A stretch of 22,545 bases of DNA from CAMNAO01 sp045605145 (GCA_045605145.1 JAZUPH010000039.1:1-22545); one strand, 5' to 3'; counted from the stretch's first letter, positions 15,583 through 22,545 are shown. Made by a program: numbers and translations. Notes: generated from the sequence alone by a model not told the origin.

Positions 15583-15607
15583 GCCGCACACCACAATGAT
15601 GTGCGGC
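15583..15607 (-). terminator. Attenuator-like hairpin before the amidase gene
   Basis: GCCGCACA (15583-15590) and TGTGCGGC (15600-15607) make a perfect 8-base-pair stem. On the minus strand the stem is followed after a few bases by ATTTTTATC. This looks like a weak or conditional terminator between the hydrolase gene at 15644 and the amidase gene, which would lower expression of the downstream genes. Confidence 0.5.
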
Positions 15608-15614
15608 TCATGTT

Positions 15615-15647
15615 GCAGTGTTTACAGCTATACAGTGCAGTGTTTAC
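15615..15647. repeat. Short direct repeat at the hydrolase stop codon
   Basis: GCAGTGTTTAC occurs twice, at 15615-15625 and 15637-15647. The second copy covers the stop codon of the hydrolase gene at 15644. It may be a slipped-strand duplication at the 3' end; no function is evident. Confidence 0.45.
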
Positions 15648-16609
15648 TTGTGCTCTTCCGGGTTTTCCCAGAGATTGTCGGGGTTGATTCCCAGGAAGTT
15701 GCGGCCACGGCGCAGAGTTACGCGCTTGTTGGGCATTGCCTTGCCGGTATGGGCAGCGGGGGCGTTGGTCTGGTCGTTGGTGCGTACACCTTTGGTCAGG
15801 GGGACGGACTGGCCCCAGAAGCTGGGAGTTTCGCAGACGCTGATGTTGCCCTTGAGTGCATCTTCAAGCAGGGAGATAACGGTGGGCAGACAGTCGTCGT
15901 CCAGGGGGGCGCCCAGTGCGCGGAAGTCGTGATGGCCATTGTAGATGCCGTCATACTTGTCACTCATGGCCTCAATGCGCTTGAGAGCCTTGAGGGTGGT
16001 CTCGACAGGAACAGCGCCTACGCCAAGGTTGAAGTTGATGGCGTCGCCGGCGAACAGGCAGCGGGACTGGTTGTCCAGGAAGACCATCTCGCCCTTGGAG
16101 TGGCCGGGGCAGTGGTAAGCGGTGACTATGCGGCCGCCGCCCAAATCAAATTCCTGACCGTCGTACAGGTCGTGGATGACAGGAGGCTTCTCATCGGGGC
16201 CGGGCTCACGGATGTCGACATTGATGTCGAAAGGATACAGGTTGAACATGGTGTAGGGTGCGCCGATGCAGCCCTTCTGACGGCGGGCAATGCGCTCGGT
16301 ATCCCAGCGTCTGCGGTCAACAGACTGGGGAATGGGAGCGTCCTGATCGGCGGGATGTATCCAGACCTCTTCAAACTGGATGGCATTGGCAGTGTGGTCA
16401 ACGTGACCGTGGCTGATGACAACGGTGATGGGCTTGTCGGTCAGCATTTCAACAGCGCCGCGCAGGTCGCCGATACCCATGCCGCAGTCGATAAGCAGGG
16501 CGCGCTCAGTGCCGATCAGCAGGAAAATGCTGGCTGCGTCAAATTCGTCGATCTCCCATGTGTCCTTCTGGATCTGAACCATGGGGTAAAGTTTGGTCAG
16601 TTCTGCCAT
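15644..16609 (-). CDS. MBL-fold metallo-hydrolase (sub-group B, canonical HxHxDH)
   Basis: This 321-residue protein shares the MAELTKL start, the RRRWDTERIARRQKGCIGAP segment and the C-terminal LWENPEEH signature with the genes at 12190 and 13201. Unlike them it keeps the canonical metal motif HGHVDH (67-72, with H69). The other ligands are H172 in CPGHSKG, D191 in AGDAINF and the GHHDF histidines near 228. At nucleotide level it is clearly more distant than the two tandem copies are from each other, so it probably represents the older form. GGAGG lies 8 bases before the ATG. It is the second gene of the array, 87 bases after the gene at 16697. No export signal is visible. Glyoxalase II-like or lactonase-like activity is possible, but the substrate cannot be read from sequence. 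Confidence 0.9.
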   Translation of the reverse strand: MAELTKLYPMVQIQKDTWEIDEFDAASIFLLIGTERALLIDCGMGIGDLRGAVEMLTDKPITVVISHGHVDHTANAIQFEEVWIHPADQDAPIPQSVDRRRWDTERIARRQKGCIGAPYTMFNLYPFDINVDIREPGPDEKPPVIHDLYDGQEFDLGGGRIVTAYHCPGHSKGEMVFLDNQSRCLFAGDAINFNLGVGAVPVETTLKALKRIEAMSDKYDGIYNGHHDFRALGAPLDDDCLPTVISLLEDALKGNISVCETPSFWGQSVPLTKGVRTNDQTNAPAAHTGKAMPNKRVTLRRGRNFLGINPDNLWENPEEHK

Positions 16610-16696
16610 TAATGGATCCTCCTGTAATTAAATTGATATTTCAATAAATCACTGTGTTTTTTATTCGCCGCTTATGCGGCCGGTATGCGCCTGTGA

Positions 16697-17707
16697 TCAG
16701 GGAACGATATGCTCCTCGCCGTCTTCCCACAGCTTCTGAGGAACGCCGACCTGTACACGGTGTACGCCCTCACCGTAGGCCATACCCTTGCGGGGCGGCA
16801 TCTCGGGATGCAGATGGCTGAAAATCTGGACGTACTCGAGATCACTGTCACCTCTGAGGAACTTACGATGGATCTCGATCATGTTCTTGAGGACTTCAAT
16901 GTCCTGGCTCATGACGTCGATAATGCCGCAGTAGGTGCTGTGGCCGGTAAAGGTGCGGTTGAACTTGCCTTCGTTGTACTGCTCCAGCATTCTCAGGCAG
17001 CGGCGTATATGAGTGCTGGCCGCCTCACCGCCGCAGCCGTTATTAAAGTTGACGCAGTCGCCGGTGAAGGCCATTTTGCCGCCCTCGTCAATGTAGTACA
17101 TATGTCCGGGTGAGTGTCCGGGGAAGTGGTAAGCGGTGACAATGCGGCCGCCGCCCAGATCAAAGGAGTCACCCTCTTTTATGTAGCAGATCTCGGTGTC
17201 GATGTCGCCGCGGCAGATGACACTTTCATCGGGGTTCCAGATCTCCCAATGGCCGATATGCAGACGGTTGTTCCATATGAACTCTTCCATGTCGAAATCG
17301 GGGCGGGTGAGCCAGCGAATGGTGTCCATGCCGCCGGCGGAAACCTGCACGCCGTCCAGCATACGGGGTCTGGCCATGGTGACATCCAGCTCGTTAAGAT
17401 AGATACGGTCGAACTGACGCATCATGCCGATGTGGTCAGGGTGGGCGTGCGTTATGGCAACATCGTAGGGCTTGCTGGTAAGACTCTCAACGATCTTGCG
17501 GAAGTTGCAGTAACCCATACCGGCATCGATGACCAGGGCGCGCTCAGTACCCTCAAGCACATACATATTGTTGCAGCCCAGCTCATTGATGCACCATGTC
17601 TTATAGCCAATCTCGGTAATGATGGGCTCTTTCAGGCCGCCGTTTACAGGTCTCTGAGCATCATGGTTTTTGGGGGCATTGAAATCCTGAAAAGTGTTGC
17701 CTGCCAT
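16697..17707 (-). CDS. MBL-fold metallo-hydrolase (sub-group C, first gene of the array)
   Basis: This 336-residue protein carries HAHPDH at residues 87-92, H198 in FPGHSPG, D217 in FTGDCVNF and H256 in FTGHS, the full set for a two-metal site. It differs from sub-group B by a 20-residue N-terminal extension and by a distinct insert at about 110-175 (MDTIRWLTRPDFDMEEF, then HIGHWEIWNPDES) that likely shapes the active-site entrance. It still shares the C-terminal LWEDGEEH motif with sub-group B. AGGAGG precedes the ATG by about 8 bases. As the gene next to the intergenic promoter region it is the first of the minus-strand array, directly downstream of the dpp terminator. The substrate is unknown. 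Confidence 0.9.
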   Translation of the reverse strand: MAGNTFQDFNAPKNHDAQRPVNGGLKEPIITEIGYKTWCINELGCNNMYVLEGTERALVIDAGMGYCNFRKIVESLTSKPYDVAITHAHPDHIGMMRQFDRIYLNELDVTMARPRMLDGVQVSAGGMDTIRWLTRPDFDMEEFIWNNRLHIGHWEIWNPDESVICRGDIDTEICYIKEGDSFDLGGGRIVTAYHFPGHSPGHMYYIDEGGKMAFTGDCVNFNNGCGGEAASTHIRRCLRMLEQYNEGKFNRTFTGHSTYCGIIDVMSQDIEVLKNMIEIHRKFLRGDSDLEYVQIFSHLHPEMPPRKGMAYGEGVHRVQVGVPQKLWEDGEEHIVP

Positions 17708-17771
17708 AAATTGCCTCCTGTTGTATTAAGAATTGATATTAATTGATATATTAAACCTCGGGGCTGTATTC

Positions 17772-17800
17772 ATTGTAGCACACAGCCGGATTGTTTTCAT
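17772..17800 (-). promoter_or_regulatory. Candidate promoter of the hydrolase array
   Basis: On the minus strand a -10 box TACAAT (17772-17777) lies 17 bases downstream of a poor -35 hexamer ATGAAA (17795-17800). The poor -35 suggests activator dependence. A 6-base inverted repeat, GGCTGT (17762-17767) and ACAGCC (17782-17787), flanks the -10 box and could be an operator. The strong terminator just upstream implies the array needs its own promoter in this 170-base gap. Confidence 0.45.
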
Positions 17801-17825
17801 GTTAAGTTGTTTACATGTTAAGTTG
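17798..17825. repeat. Pair of 12-base direct repeats upstream of the array promoter
   Basis: CATGTTAAGTTG occurs exactly twice, at 17798-17809 and 17814-17825, 16 bases apart start to start. The near copy touches the weak -35 of the candidate promoter. Spaced direct repeats at this place are typical of activator binding sites, though no protein can be named. Confidence 0.6.
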
Positions 17826-17828
17826 CTT

Positions 17829-17866
17829 AAAAAAACACAGGCGGTAAAGATATTACCGCCTGTGTT
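17829..17866 (-). terminator. Strong terminator of the peptide ABC operon
   Basis: AACACAGGCGGTAA (17834-17847) pairs perfectly with TTACCGCCTGTGTT (17853-17866), a 14-base-pair stem with a five-base loop. On the minus strand it is followed by a run of T residues (A-run at 17829-17835 on the plus strand). It sits 12 bases after the stop of the last ATPase gene. Confidence 0.93.
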
Positions 17867-17877
17867 GCATAGAAAGT

Positions 17878-18843
17878 TTAGTTCAGCTCGGGGTTGACCT
17901 CACGAACACGGCAGCAGGAAACGAAATGATTGGGAGTAACCTCTTCCAGAACCTGAGGCTCATAGCACTTATCAATAGCATACTCGCAGCGGGCGGCGAA
18001 ACGGCAGCCGGGCTTCGGATTGATGGGGGAGGTGATCTCACCCTTCAGCAGGATTCTGTCCATCTTCTTGTGGATGTTGGTGGACGGAATCGCCGAAAGC
18101 AGCGCCTTGGTGTAGGGATGATAAGTGTGATGGAACAGCTCCTTGGAGGGGCTGGTCTCAACCAGCTGACCCAGATACATAACGGAGATATTGTCCGAAA
18201 TGTGCTTAACAACGGACATATCGTGTGTAATGAACATATAGGTCAGATTCTTTTCTTTCTGCAGGTCGTGCAGAAGGTTCAGCACCTGCGCCTGAATGGA
18301 AACGTCAAGTGCGGAAACCGGCTCGTCACAGACCACGAACTCGGGATCAAGAGCCAGAGCACGGGCGATAACCACGCGCTGACGGCGGCCGCCGTCCATC
18401 TCATGGGGATAGCTCAGACGAAGTCTCTGTGCGACGCCGACCATGTCCATAAGCTCGGTGGTTCTCTTCTCGATCTCCTGCCTGCTGTAAATGCGGGCAT
18501 TTCTCAGAGGCTCAGAGATGGTCTGCTCGACAGTGTAACGGGGGTTAAGGGAGGAGTAGGGGTCCTGGAAAATGAACTGAGCCCTGGAATGGTACTCATA
18601 CAGATCCTTGCCCTTCAGACCGGTGATGTCCTTGCCGTCAAAAATGATCTTGCCGGCGGTGGAGGGGATCATCTCGATCATAACGCGGCCCAGGGTGGAC
18701 TTACCGCAGCCGGACTCGCCGACGATACCCATGGTGGAACCTTTGTCGATGCTCAGGGTGACGTCGTCAACGGCGTGGACCTGACCCTTGGGGGACTTAA
18801 AATACTTTTTGAGGTTCTGTACCTCGATCATTTTTTCAGCCAT
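17878..18843 (-). CDS. dppF: Peptide ABC transporter ATPase (DppF/OppF type)
   Basis: This 321-residue ATPase powers import through the two permeases encoded upstream. It has Walker A GESGCGKST (42-50), Q-loop Q93 in FIFQDPYSSLNP, Walker B FVVCDEP (169-175) and switch histidine H207 in ITHD. The signature motif reads MDGGRRQR (149-156) instead of the usual SGGQ form, with Asp in place of Ser. Its C-terminal extension carries cysteines in the spacing GCRFAARC...DKC...SCC, the oligopeptide-transporter C-terminal domain that can hold an iron-sulfur cluster in some Dpp systems. The ATG is 3 bases after the dppD stop with GGGGGAGG upstream, so the genes are coupled. The transported compound is not known, so the symbol marks the family only. 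Confidence 0.92.
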   Translation of the reverse strand: MAEKMIEVQNLKKYFKSPKGQVHAVDDVTLSIDKGSTMGIVGESGCGKSTLGRVMIEMIPSTAGKIIFDGKDITGLKGKDLYEYHSRAQFIFQDPYSSLNPRYTVEQTISEPLRNARIYSRQEIEKRTTELMDMVGVAQRLRLSYPHEMDGGRRQRVVIARALALDPEFVVCDEPVSALDVSIQAQVLNLLHDLQKEKNLTYMFITHDMSVVKHISDNISVMYLGQLVETSPSKELFHHTYHPYTKALLSAIPSTNIHKKMDRILLKGEITSPINPKPGCRFAARCEYAIDKCYEPQVLEEVTPNHFVSCCRVREVNPELN

Positions 18844-18846
18844 AAC

Positions 18847-19824
18847 TTATACCTCCCCCGCGAAATGACACTTGCAAATGTGTCCCGGGCTAACCTCGAC
18901 TACGGGAACATCGCCGCTGCGGCACTTATCGGTGGCATGGGGGCAGCGGGGACTGAAGTAGCAGCCTTCCGGAAGTTTGGTGGGATCCGGGGGCATGCCG
19001 GCGATGGGATGCAGATACTCGTCATCCTCATCCTCGTCCTTCATGCTGGGCAATGCGCCGAACAGGCCGTGGGTGTAGGGGTGCTTGGGATAGTCGAAGA
19101 CATCCTCAAGAGTACCCTTTTCAATGATCTGACCGGCATAAACGATAGCAACCTCGTCGCACATTTCGGCAACGACGCCAAGGTCATGGGTAATCAGGAT
19201 CATGGATGTATTGTTCTTCTGGTTCAGTTCACGCATCAAGTCGAGAACCTGAGCCTGAATGGTAACGTCCAGAGCGGTGGTGGGCTCGTCCGCCAGCAGC
19301 AGGTCGGGGCTGCAGGCCAGCGCGATAGCGATAACAACGCGCTGCTTCATGCCGCCGGAGAACTGGTGGGGATACTCCACATAACGCTCAGCCGGGATGC
19401 CGACGGTTTCCAGCATCTCGATTGCGCGCTGCTTGGCGTCTTCCTTGTTGCCGCCGTTGTGCAGGGCAACGACCTCAGCGATCTGCTCGCCGACAGTCAT
19501 GGTGGGGTTCAGAGCGGTCATGGGATCCTGGAAGATCATGGTGATCTTGTCGCCGCGGATCTTCTGCATCTCTTTTTCGGAGATGTCATAAATGCTCTGA
19601 CCGTCAAACTCAATGCTGCCGCCCAGGAGCTTAGCCGGGGGATCGGGCAGGATTCTGAGGATGGATCTTGCGATGGTGGTCTTGCCTGCGCCGGTCTCAC
19701 CAACGAGGCCCAGAGTCTTGCCACGCTCAAGATCGAAGGACACTCCGTTAACGGCGTAAACGTCCGCCTGAGAAGTGATGTAGTGGACATTAAGATCCTT
19801 TACACTTAAAAACTTTTCACTCAT
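18847..19824 (-). CDS. dppD: Peptide ABC transporter ATPase (DppD/OppD type)
   Basis: This 325-residue ATPase pairs with the DppF-type protein. It has Walker A GETGAGKTT (42-50), Q99 in MIFQDPMTALNP, a normal signature FSGGMKQR (155-162), Walker B LLLADEP (175-181) and H213 in ITHD. The C-terminal domain has cysteines C288, C294, C301 and C317/C319, spaced as in oligopeptide-type ATPases. An unusual acidic stretch, KDEDEDDEY (262-270), precedes that domain. The start lies 10 bases after the dppC stop with a GAGG site. The consensus signature here and the altered one in DppF would form unequal ATP sites, which is common in heterodimeric ABC importers. Substrate specificity depends on the binding protein. 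Confidence 0.93.
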   Translation of the reverse strand: MSEKFLSVKDLNVHYITSQADVYAVNGVSFDLERGKTLGLVGETGAGKTTIARSILRILPDPPAKLLGGSIEFDGQSIYDISEKEMQKIRGDKITMIFQDPMTALNPTMTVGEQIAEVVALHNGGNKEDAKQRAIEMLETVGIPAERYVEYPHQFSGGMKQRVVIAIALACSPDLLLADEPTTALDVTIQAQVLDLMRELNQKNNTSMILITHDLGVVAEMCDEVAIVYAGQIIEKGTLEDVFDYPKHPYTHGLFGALPSMKDEDEDDEYLHPIAGMPPDPTKLPEGCYFSPRCPHATDKCRSGDVPVVEVSPGHICKCHFAGEV

Positions 19825-19834
19825 TTCCCTTACC

Positions 19835-20728
19835 TCACTTCTTCAGTTTCGGGTCAAGGGCATCGCGCATGCCGTCGCCGAACAGGTTAATGGCAAGAAC
19901 AGTGATCATGATCGCAATACCCGGGAAGGTACACATCCACGGGAACTTGGTCAGATACTGACGGCCGTCAGAGAGCATAGCGCCCCATTCGGGGGTGGGG
20001 GGCTGAACGCCGAGGCCCAGATAAGCCAGACCGGAGGCTGCCATGATGGAGCCGCCGACGCCCATGGTCATGCTGACCAGAGTGGGGGAGATGGCGTTGG
20101 GGATCAGGTGCTTTGCTATGACCTTCACACTGGAGCAGTTGGTGACAGCAGCTGCCTCAACATACTCCATCTCGCGGACCTTCATGATGCTCGAACGCAT
20201 GATTCGCGCACCGCCGGAGATACCACCGATACCCATAACGATAATGGTCTTCCAGAAGCCAACACCGATAACGCAGGAAACTGCCAGGTTAAGGACCATG
20301 CCGGGGATGGACTGGATAACGTCACATATTCTCATGATGACCTCATCCACGACACCGCCGAAGTAACCGGAGATGGCGCCCAGGATGATGCCGCAGATGC
20401 CGCTGAAGAGGCAGGAGAGTATACCGAGGGTCAGAGAGTATCTTGCGCCGACAAGAAGACGGCTGAAGATGTCACGGCCGACCTGATCGGTGCCGCAGAT
20501 ATGCTTCCAGGAGGGAGGCTGGTTCTGCTCTCTGACGTTAACCTGAGTGTAATCGTAAGGGGCGATCACGTCAGCAAAAACTGCACAAAATACCAGAATG
20601 GCAAAAAGTATCAGACCAACAACAGCAGTGGGACGCTGGGTAAGCCTTTTGAAGAATGCCAGCAACTGGTTTTCACGCTTGGCAACGGATTCGTTGCCGG
20701 CTACGACGACTCTTGTTTCTTCAGCCAT
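19835..20728 (-). CDS. dppC: Peptide ABC transporter permease (DppC/OppC type)
   Basis: This 297-residue membrane protein is one of the two channel subunits. A charged N-terminal region (about 30 residues) leads into the first helix, VVGLILFAILVFCAVFADVI, followed by the DppC-type periplasm-side motif ICGTDQVGRDIFSRLLVGAR. The ATPase-coupling EAA loop is EYVEAAAVTNCSSVKVIAKH, and the family-typical LAYLGLGVQPPTPEWG follows. It ends DALDPKLKK, as usual in the family. A strong AAGGAGG lies before the ATG inside the end of the upstream permease gene, only 3 bases away, showing tight coupling. The length is normal. Confidence 0.94.
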   Translation of the reverse strand: MAEETRVVVAGNESVAKRENQLLAFFKRLTQRPTAVVGLILFAILVFCAVFADVIAPYDYTQVNVREQNQPPSWKHICGTDQVGRDIFSRLLVGARYSLTLGILSCLFSGICGIILGAISGYFGGVVDEVIMRICDVIQSIPGMVLNLAVSCVIGVGFWKTIIVMGIGGISGGARIMRSSIMKVREMEYVEAAAVTNCSSVKVIAKHLIPNAISPTLVSMTMGVGGSIMAASGLAYLGLGVQPPTPEWGAMLSDGRQYLTKFPWMCTFPGIAIMITVLAINLFGDGMRDALDPKLKK

Positions 20729-20731
20729 TGC

Positions 20732-21694
20732 TTAAGCCTCCTTCTTTTTCTTGGCCTTTACGCGGGAAGCGAACTGGGCCTTGATGCGCGGGTCAACAGC
20801 AGCCATGACCAGGTCGGTGAGCATCATTACAACCGTGAAAACGATGGACAGAAGCAGAACACTGCCCTGGACTGCAGGATAGTCACGCTGGTTAACGGCC
20901 TTGACCATGTAATAGCCGACGCCGGGGATGGAGAAGATGGTCTCAGTCAGCATACCGCCGCCAAAAATGTGGGCCAGAGTGCCGCCCAGAACGGTGATAA
21001 TGGGGATGAGGGCGTTAGGCAGGGCGTGCTTCCATATGACATCACGCTCCGGCATACCCTTTGAGCGTGCCATAACTATGTAGTCCTGACCGAGAACTTC
21101 CAGCATGGAAGCGCGGGTCTGACGGGACAGATTGGCAATGCCGTGGAAGGCACCGGACAGAATGGGCAGGATCCAGTATTCAAGACCGCCCATGCCGTAA
21201 GCAGGCAGCCAGCCCAGCTTGATGGAGAAAATGACGACCAGCATCAGTGCGAACCAGAAGCCCGGCATGGAGACACCCAGCAGAGCGATGGTCAGAGGCA
21301 GCCAGTCGGCAACAGTGTCCTTTTTGACGGCGGCGTTGATGCCCAGAGGAATACCAATACCAACTGATACAAAGGTACTGATAAAACCAAGTGCGAGGGT
21401 GCGGGGAATACGGCCGGCAAGTTCGGTAAGAACAGGAACACCTGTGATATATGATGCACCCAGGTCAAGATGGAAGTAAACCTGAATAACATAATCGAAC
21501 AGACGAACAATGTAGGGATCGTTAAAGCCCATGGCCTCGCGCAATTCATCATATTCCCAAGGCTCGGCGGTGGAACCCAGAATAGCAACTGCGGGGTCGC
21601 CGGGAACCAAATACATCAATGTGAAAATCAATACCGTTACGCCGAGAATAACCGGTATGAGCATTATAATGCGGTTAAGTGCGTATCTTAGCAT
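20732..21694 (-). CDS. dppB: Peptide ABC transporter permease (DppB/OppB type)
   Basis: This 320-residue protein is the partner channel subunit. It starts MLRYALNRIIMLIPVILGVT, the usual DppB N-terminal helix, then LVPGDPA. The EAA loop appears as DYIVMARSKGMPERDVIWKH, followed by LPNALIPIITVLG and TIFSIPGVGYYMV, all DppB features. A Lys-rich tail ends KAKKKKEA. The ribosome binding site is AGAGG, weaker than that of dppC. A stable hairpin lies between it and the upstream binding-protein gene, so the permease may be made in lower amount than the binding protein. The cargo is probably a peptide or a similar hydrophilic oligomer. Confidence 0.94.
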   Translation of the reverse strand: MLRYALNRIIMLIPVILGVTVLIFTLMYLVPGDPAVAILGSTAEPWEYDELREAMGFNDPYIVRLFDYVIQVYFHLDLGASYITGVPVLTELAGRIPRTLALGFISTFVSVGIGIPLGINAAVKKDTVADWLPLTIALLGVSMPGFWFALMLVVIFSIKLGWLPAYGMGGLEYWILPILSGAFHGIANLSRQTRASMLEVLGQDYIVMARSKGMPERDVIWKHALPNALIPIITVLGGTLAHIFGGGMLTETIFSIPGVGYYMVKAVNQRDYPAVQGSVLLLSIVFTVVMMLTDLVMAAVDPRIKAQFASRVKAKKKKEA

Positions 21695-21710
21695 ATGTTA
21701 CCTCTTAAAT

Positions 21711-21744
21711 TCTGGGGCCAGTTAAACCTTAAACTGGCCCCAGA
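21711..21744 (-). terminator. Stable intercistronic hairpin between binding-protein and permease genes
   Basis: TCTGGGGCCAGTT (21711-21723) and AACTGGCCCCAGA (21732-21744) make a perfect 13-base-pair stem with an eight-base loop. On the minus strand only a weak AATTT follows. It is best read as a partial terminator and 3'-end stabiliser that raises binding-protein mRNA over permease mRNA, a common arrangement in ABC importers. Confidence 0.7.
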
Positions 21745-21802
21745 GGTCAATTAAACTTCAAGGAACTGCTTAGCTCAAATCTTATCGGTTTAAGCTGCCG
21801 GG

Positions 21803-22545
21803 TCAATAATAGACATCGTAGTCATCGGTGAAGAGGGAAGCCTGGACGATGAACTCCTGAGAGGAGTTAACAACGACCTGCTCGATCTTGTTATAAGTGC
21901 CGATGAAGGAGTTGCCGTTGAAGCGGGGGATGTACCAGACTCTCTCAACAAGGGCGTGATAGCACTTGTCGATGTCTTCCTGGGTGCCGTAACGGGCAGC
22001 AACTGCCAGTTCATACATCTCGGTGTCGTTAGCGCCGTTGACCTGACCCCAGTCATAGCTGGCGTTGTCGCACATGGTGTAGAAGATGTTGGTCACGAAG
22101 CCCTTGGGAACAACGTCAAGACCCATGATGTCCCACTCGAGAGTGTTGGCCTGGCCGCGCTTGGTCATGTAGGTGACCTCGTCCAGCAGGTCCATCTCAA
22201 GGTTGATGCCGATCTCAGACAGGTTGGCCTGCATGACGGCAAAGTCATTGGGAGTCTGGTTGTAGGTGAACTTGAGGGTCAGCTCGCCGGGCTTATAGCC
22301 GGCCTCTTCCAGCTTCTGCTTGGCCAGCTCTTTGTCATACTTCCAAGCGGTGCCGTCGGTTTCCCAAGCGGTGTTGTAGCCGCTCAGGCCGCTGTGGCCG
22401 ATAACACCGGTAGCGGAGCCGTAGCCCATGGTGGCGGCGTAAGCAACGTCATCCCAGTTGATGCCGTAAGCAATGGCCTCACGGAGAGCCTTGTTGTCAG
22501 CAAAGATGGAGCCGGGATACATGTTGAACTGCAGGAAGGAGGGAT
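21803..22545 (-). CDS. Peptide-type ABC substrate-binding protein, C-terminal part (partial)
   Basis: The frame is open to the window edge, so only the last 247 or so residues are seen; the signal peptide and N-terminal lobe are missing. The sequence fits the SBP_bac_5 (DppA/OppA) family: FNMYPGSIFADNKALREAIAYGINWDDVAYA, then the ELAKQKLEEAGYKPGE segment typical before the hinge, and NLSEIGINLEMDLLDEVTY. The protein would bind the substrate outside the membrane and deliver it to the two permeases. An Asp/Tyr-rich end (FTDDYDVYY) closes the protein. It is the first visible gene of the operon. The ligand pocket cannot be judged from this part. The call is firm for family and open for substrate. 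Confidence 0.9.
   Translation of the reverse strand, partial: PSFLQFNMYPGSIFADNKALREAIAYGINWDDVAYAATMGYGSATGVIGHSGLSGYNTAWETDGTAWKYDKELAKQKLEEAGYKPGELTLKFTYNQTPNDFAVMQANLSEIGINLEMDLLDEVTYMTKRGQANTLEWDIMGLDVVPKGFVTNIFYTMCDNASYDWGQVNGANDTEMYELAVAARYGTQEDIDKCYHALVERVWYIPRFNGNSFIGTYNKIEQVVVNSSQEFIVQASLFTDDYDVYY

Noticed and set aside
15422..16612. A 396-codon open frame on the plus strand
   Set aside because: It is antisense to an MBL gene with all metal ligands and to the start of the amidase gene.
7789..17707. Calling the MBL genes beta-lactamases, AHL lactonases or glyoxalase II
   Set aside because: The metal motifs define the fold only. No substrate-specific residues of those families could be recognised, and no signal peptide typical of a secreted beta-lactamase is present.
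17926..19809. A 627-codon open frame on the plus strand
   Set aside because: It is antisense to both ATPase genes, whose Walker and signature motifs are intact. There is no supporting start site or domain.

Overview
The window looks like the chromosome of an anaerobic, low-membrane-complexity Firmicute of the Clostridia (probably an Oscillospiraceae/Ruminococcaceae-type gut bacterium). This is an inference from strong AGGAGG-type ribosome binding sites, moderate GC with GC-rich third positions, Dpp-type peptide ABC genes in clostridial style, and protein sequence character. There is no rRNA, tRNA, CRISPR array or recognisable mobile element.

Region 1 (1-6542, plus strand) is the 3' part of a surface-polysaccharide cluster. 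It holds the tail of a Wzx-like flippase, a sugar aminotransferase of the DegT/DnrJ/EryC1/StrS family, RfbA, RfbB, a galactokinase-superfamily kinase that resembles plant galacturonokinase, a sugar nucleotidyltransferase and UDP-glucose 6-dehydrogenase. RfbA + RfbB + the aminotransferase would make a dTDP-amino-dideoxyhexose. The kinase + nucleotidyltransferase could make a nucleotide-activated uronic acid, next to Ugd, which makes UDP-glucuronate. A terminator (6649-6673) ends this block.

Region 2 (6543-9732) starts with a near-consensus promoter and a GntR/HutC-type regulator with a UTRA effector domain. It is followed by a metallo-beta-lactamase (MBL) fold hydrolase, a terminator, and an unknown four-helix membrane protein. 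The region closes at a two-way terminator.

Region 3 (9771-17707, minus strand) is a compact hydrolase array, probably one long transcription unit read from 17707 down to the terminator at 9694-9732. In order of transcription it holds an MBL hydrolase, a second MBL hydrolase, a neutral-ceramidase-like zinc amidase, two MBL hydrolases that are recent tandem duplicates, a MATE exporter, and a fifth MBL hydrolase. With the plus-strand gene at 7789 this makes six MBL hydrolases in about 10 kb, in three sub-groups. Several gene junctions carry perfect inverted repeats.

Region 4 (17829-22545, minus strand) is a peptide-type ABC importer: a substrate-binding protein (cut by the window edge), two permeases and two ATPases, closed by a strong terminator. 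Together regions 2-4 suggest a substrate-inducible system: an oligopeptide-type importer brings in a compound, a set of cytosolic MBL hydrolases and an amidase cut it, a MATE pump removes a product, and a GntR regulator senses it. The substrate is unknown. This grouping is the best candidate for an undescribed system here, but the functional link is inferred from gene order only.
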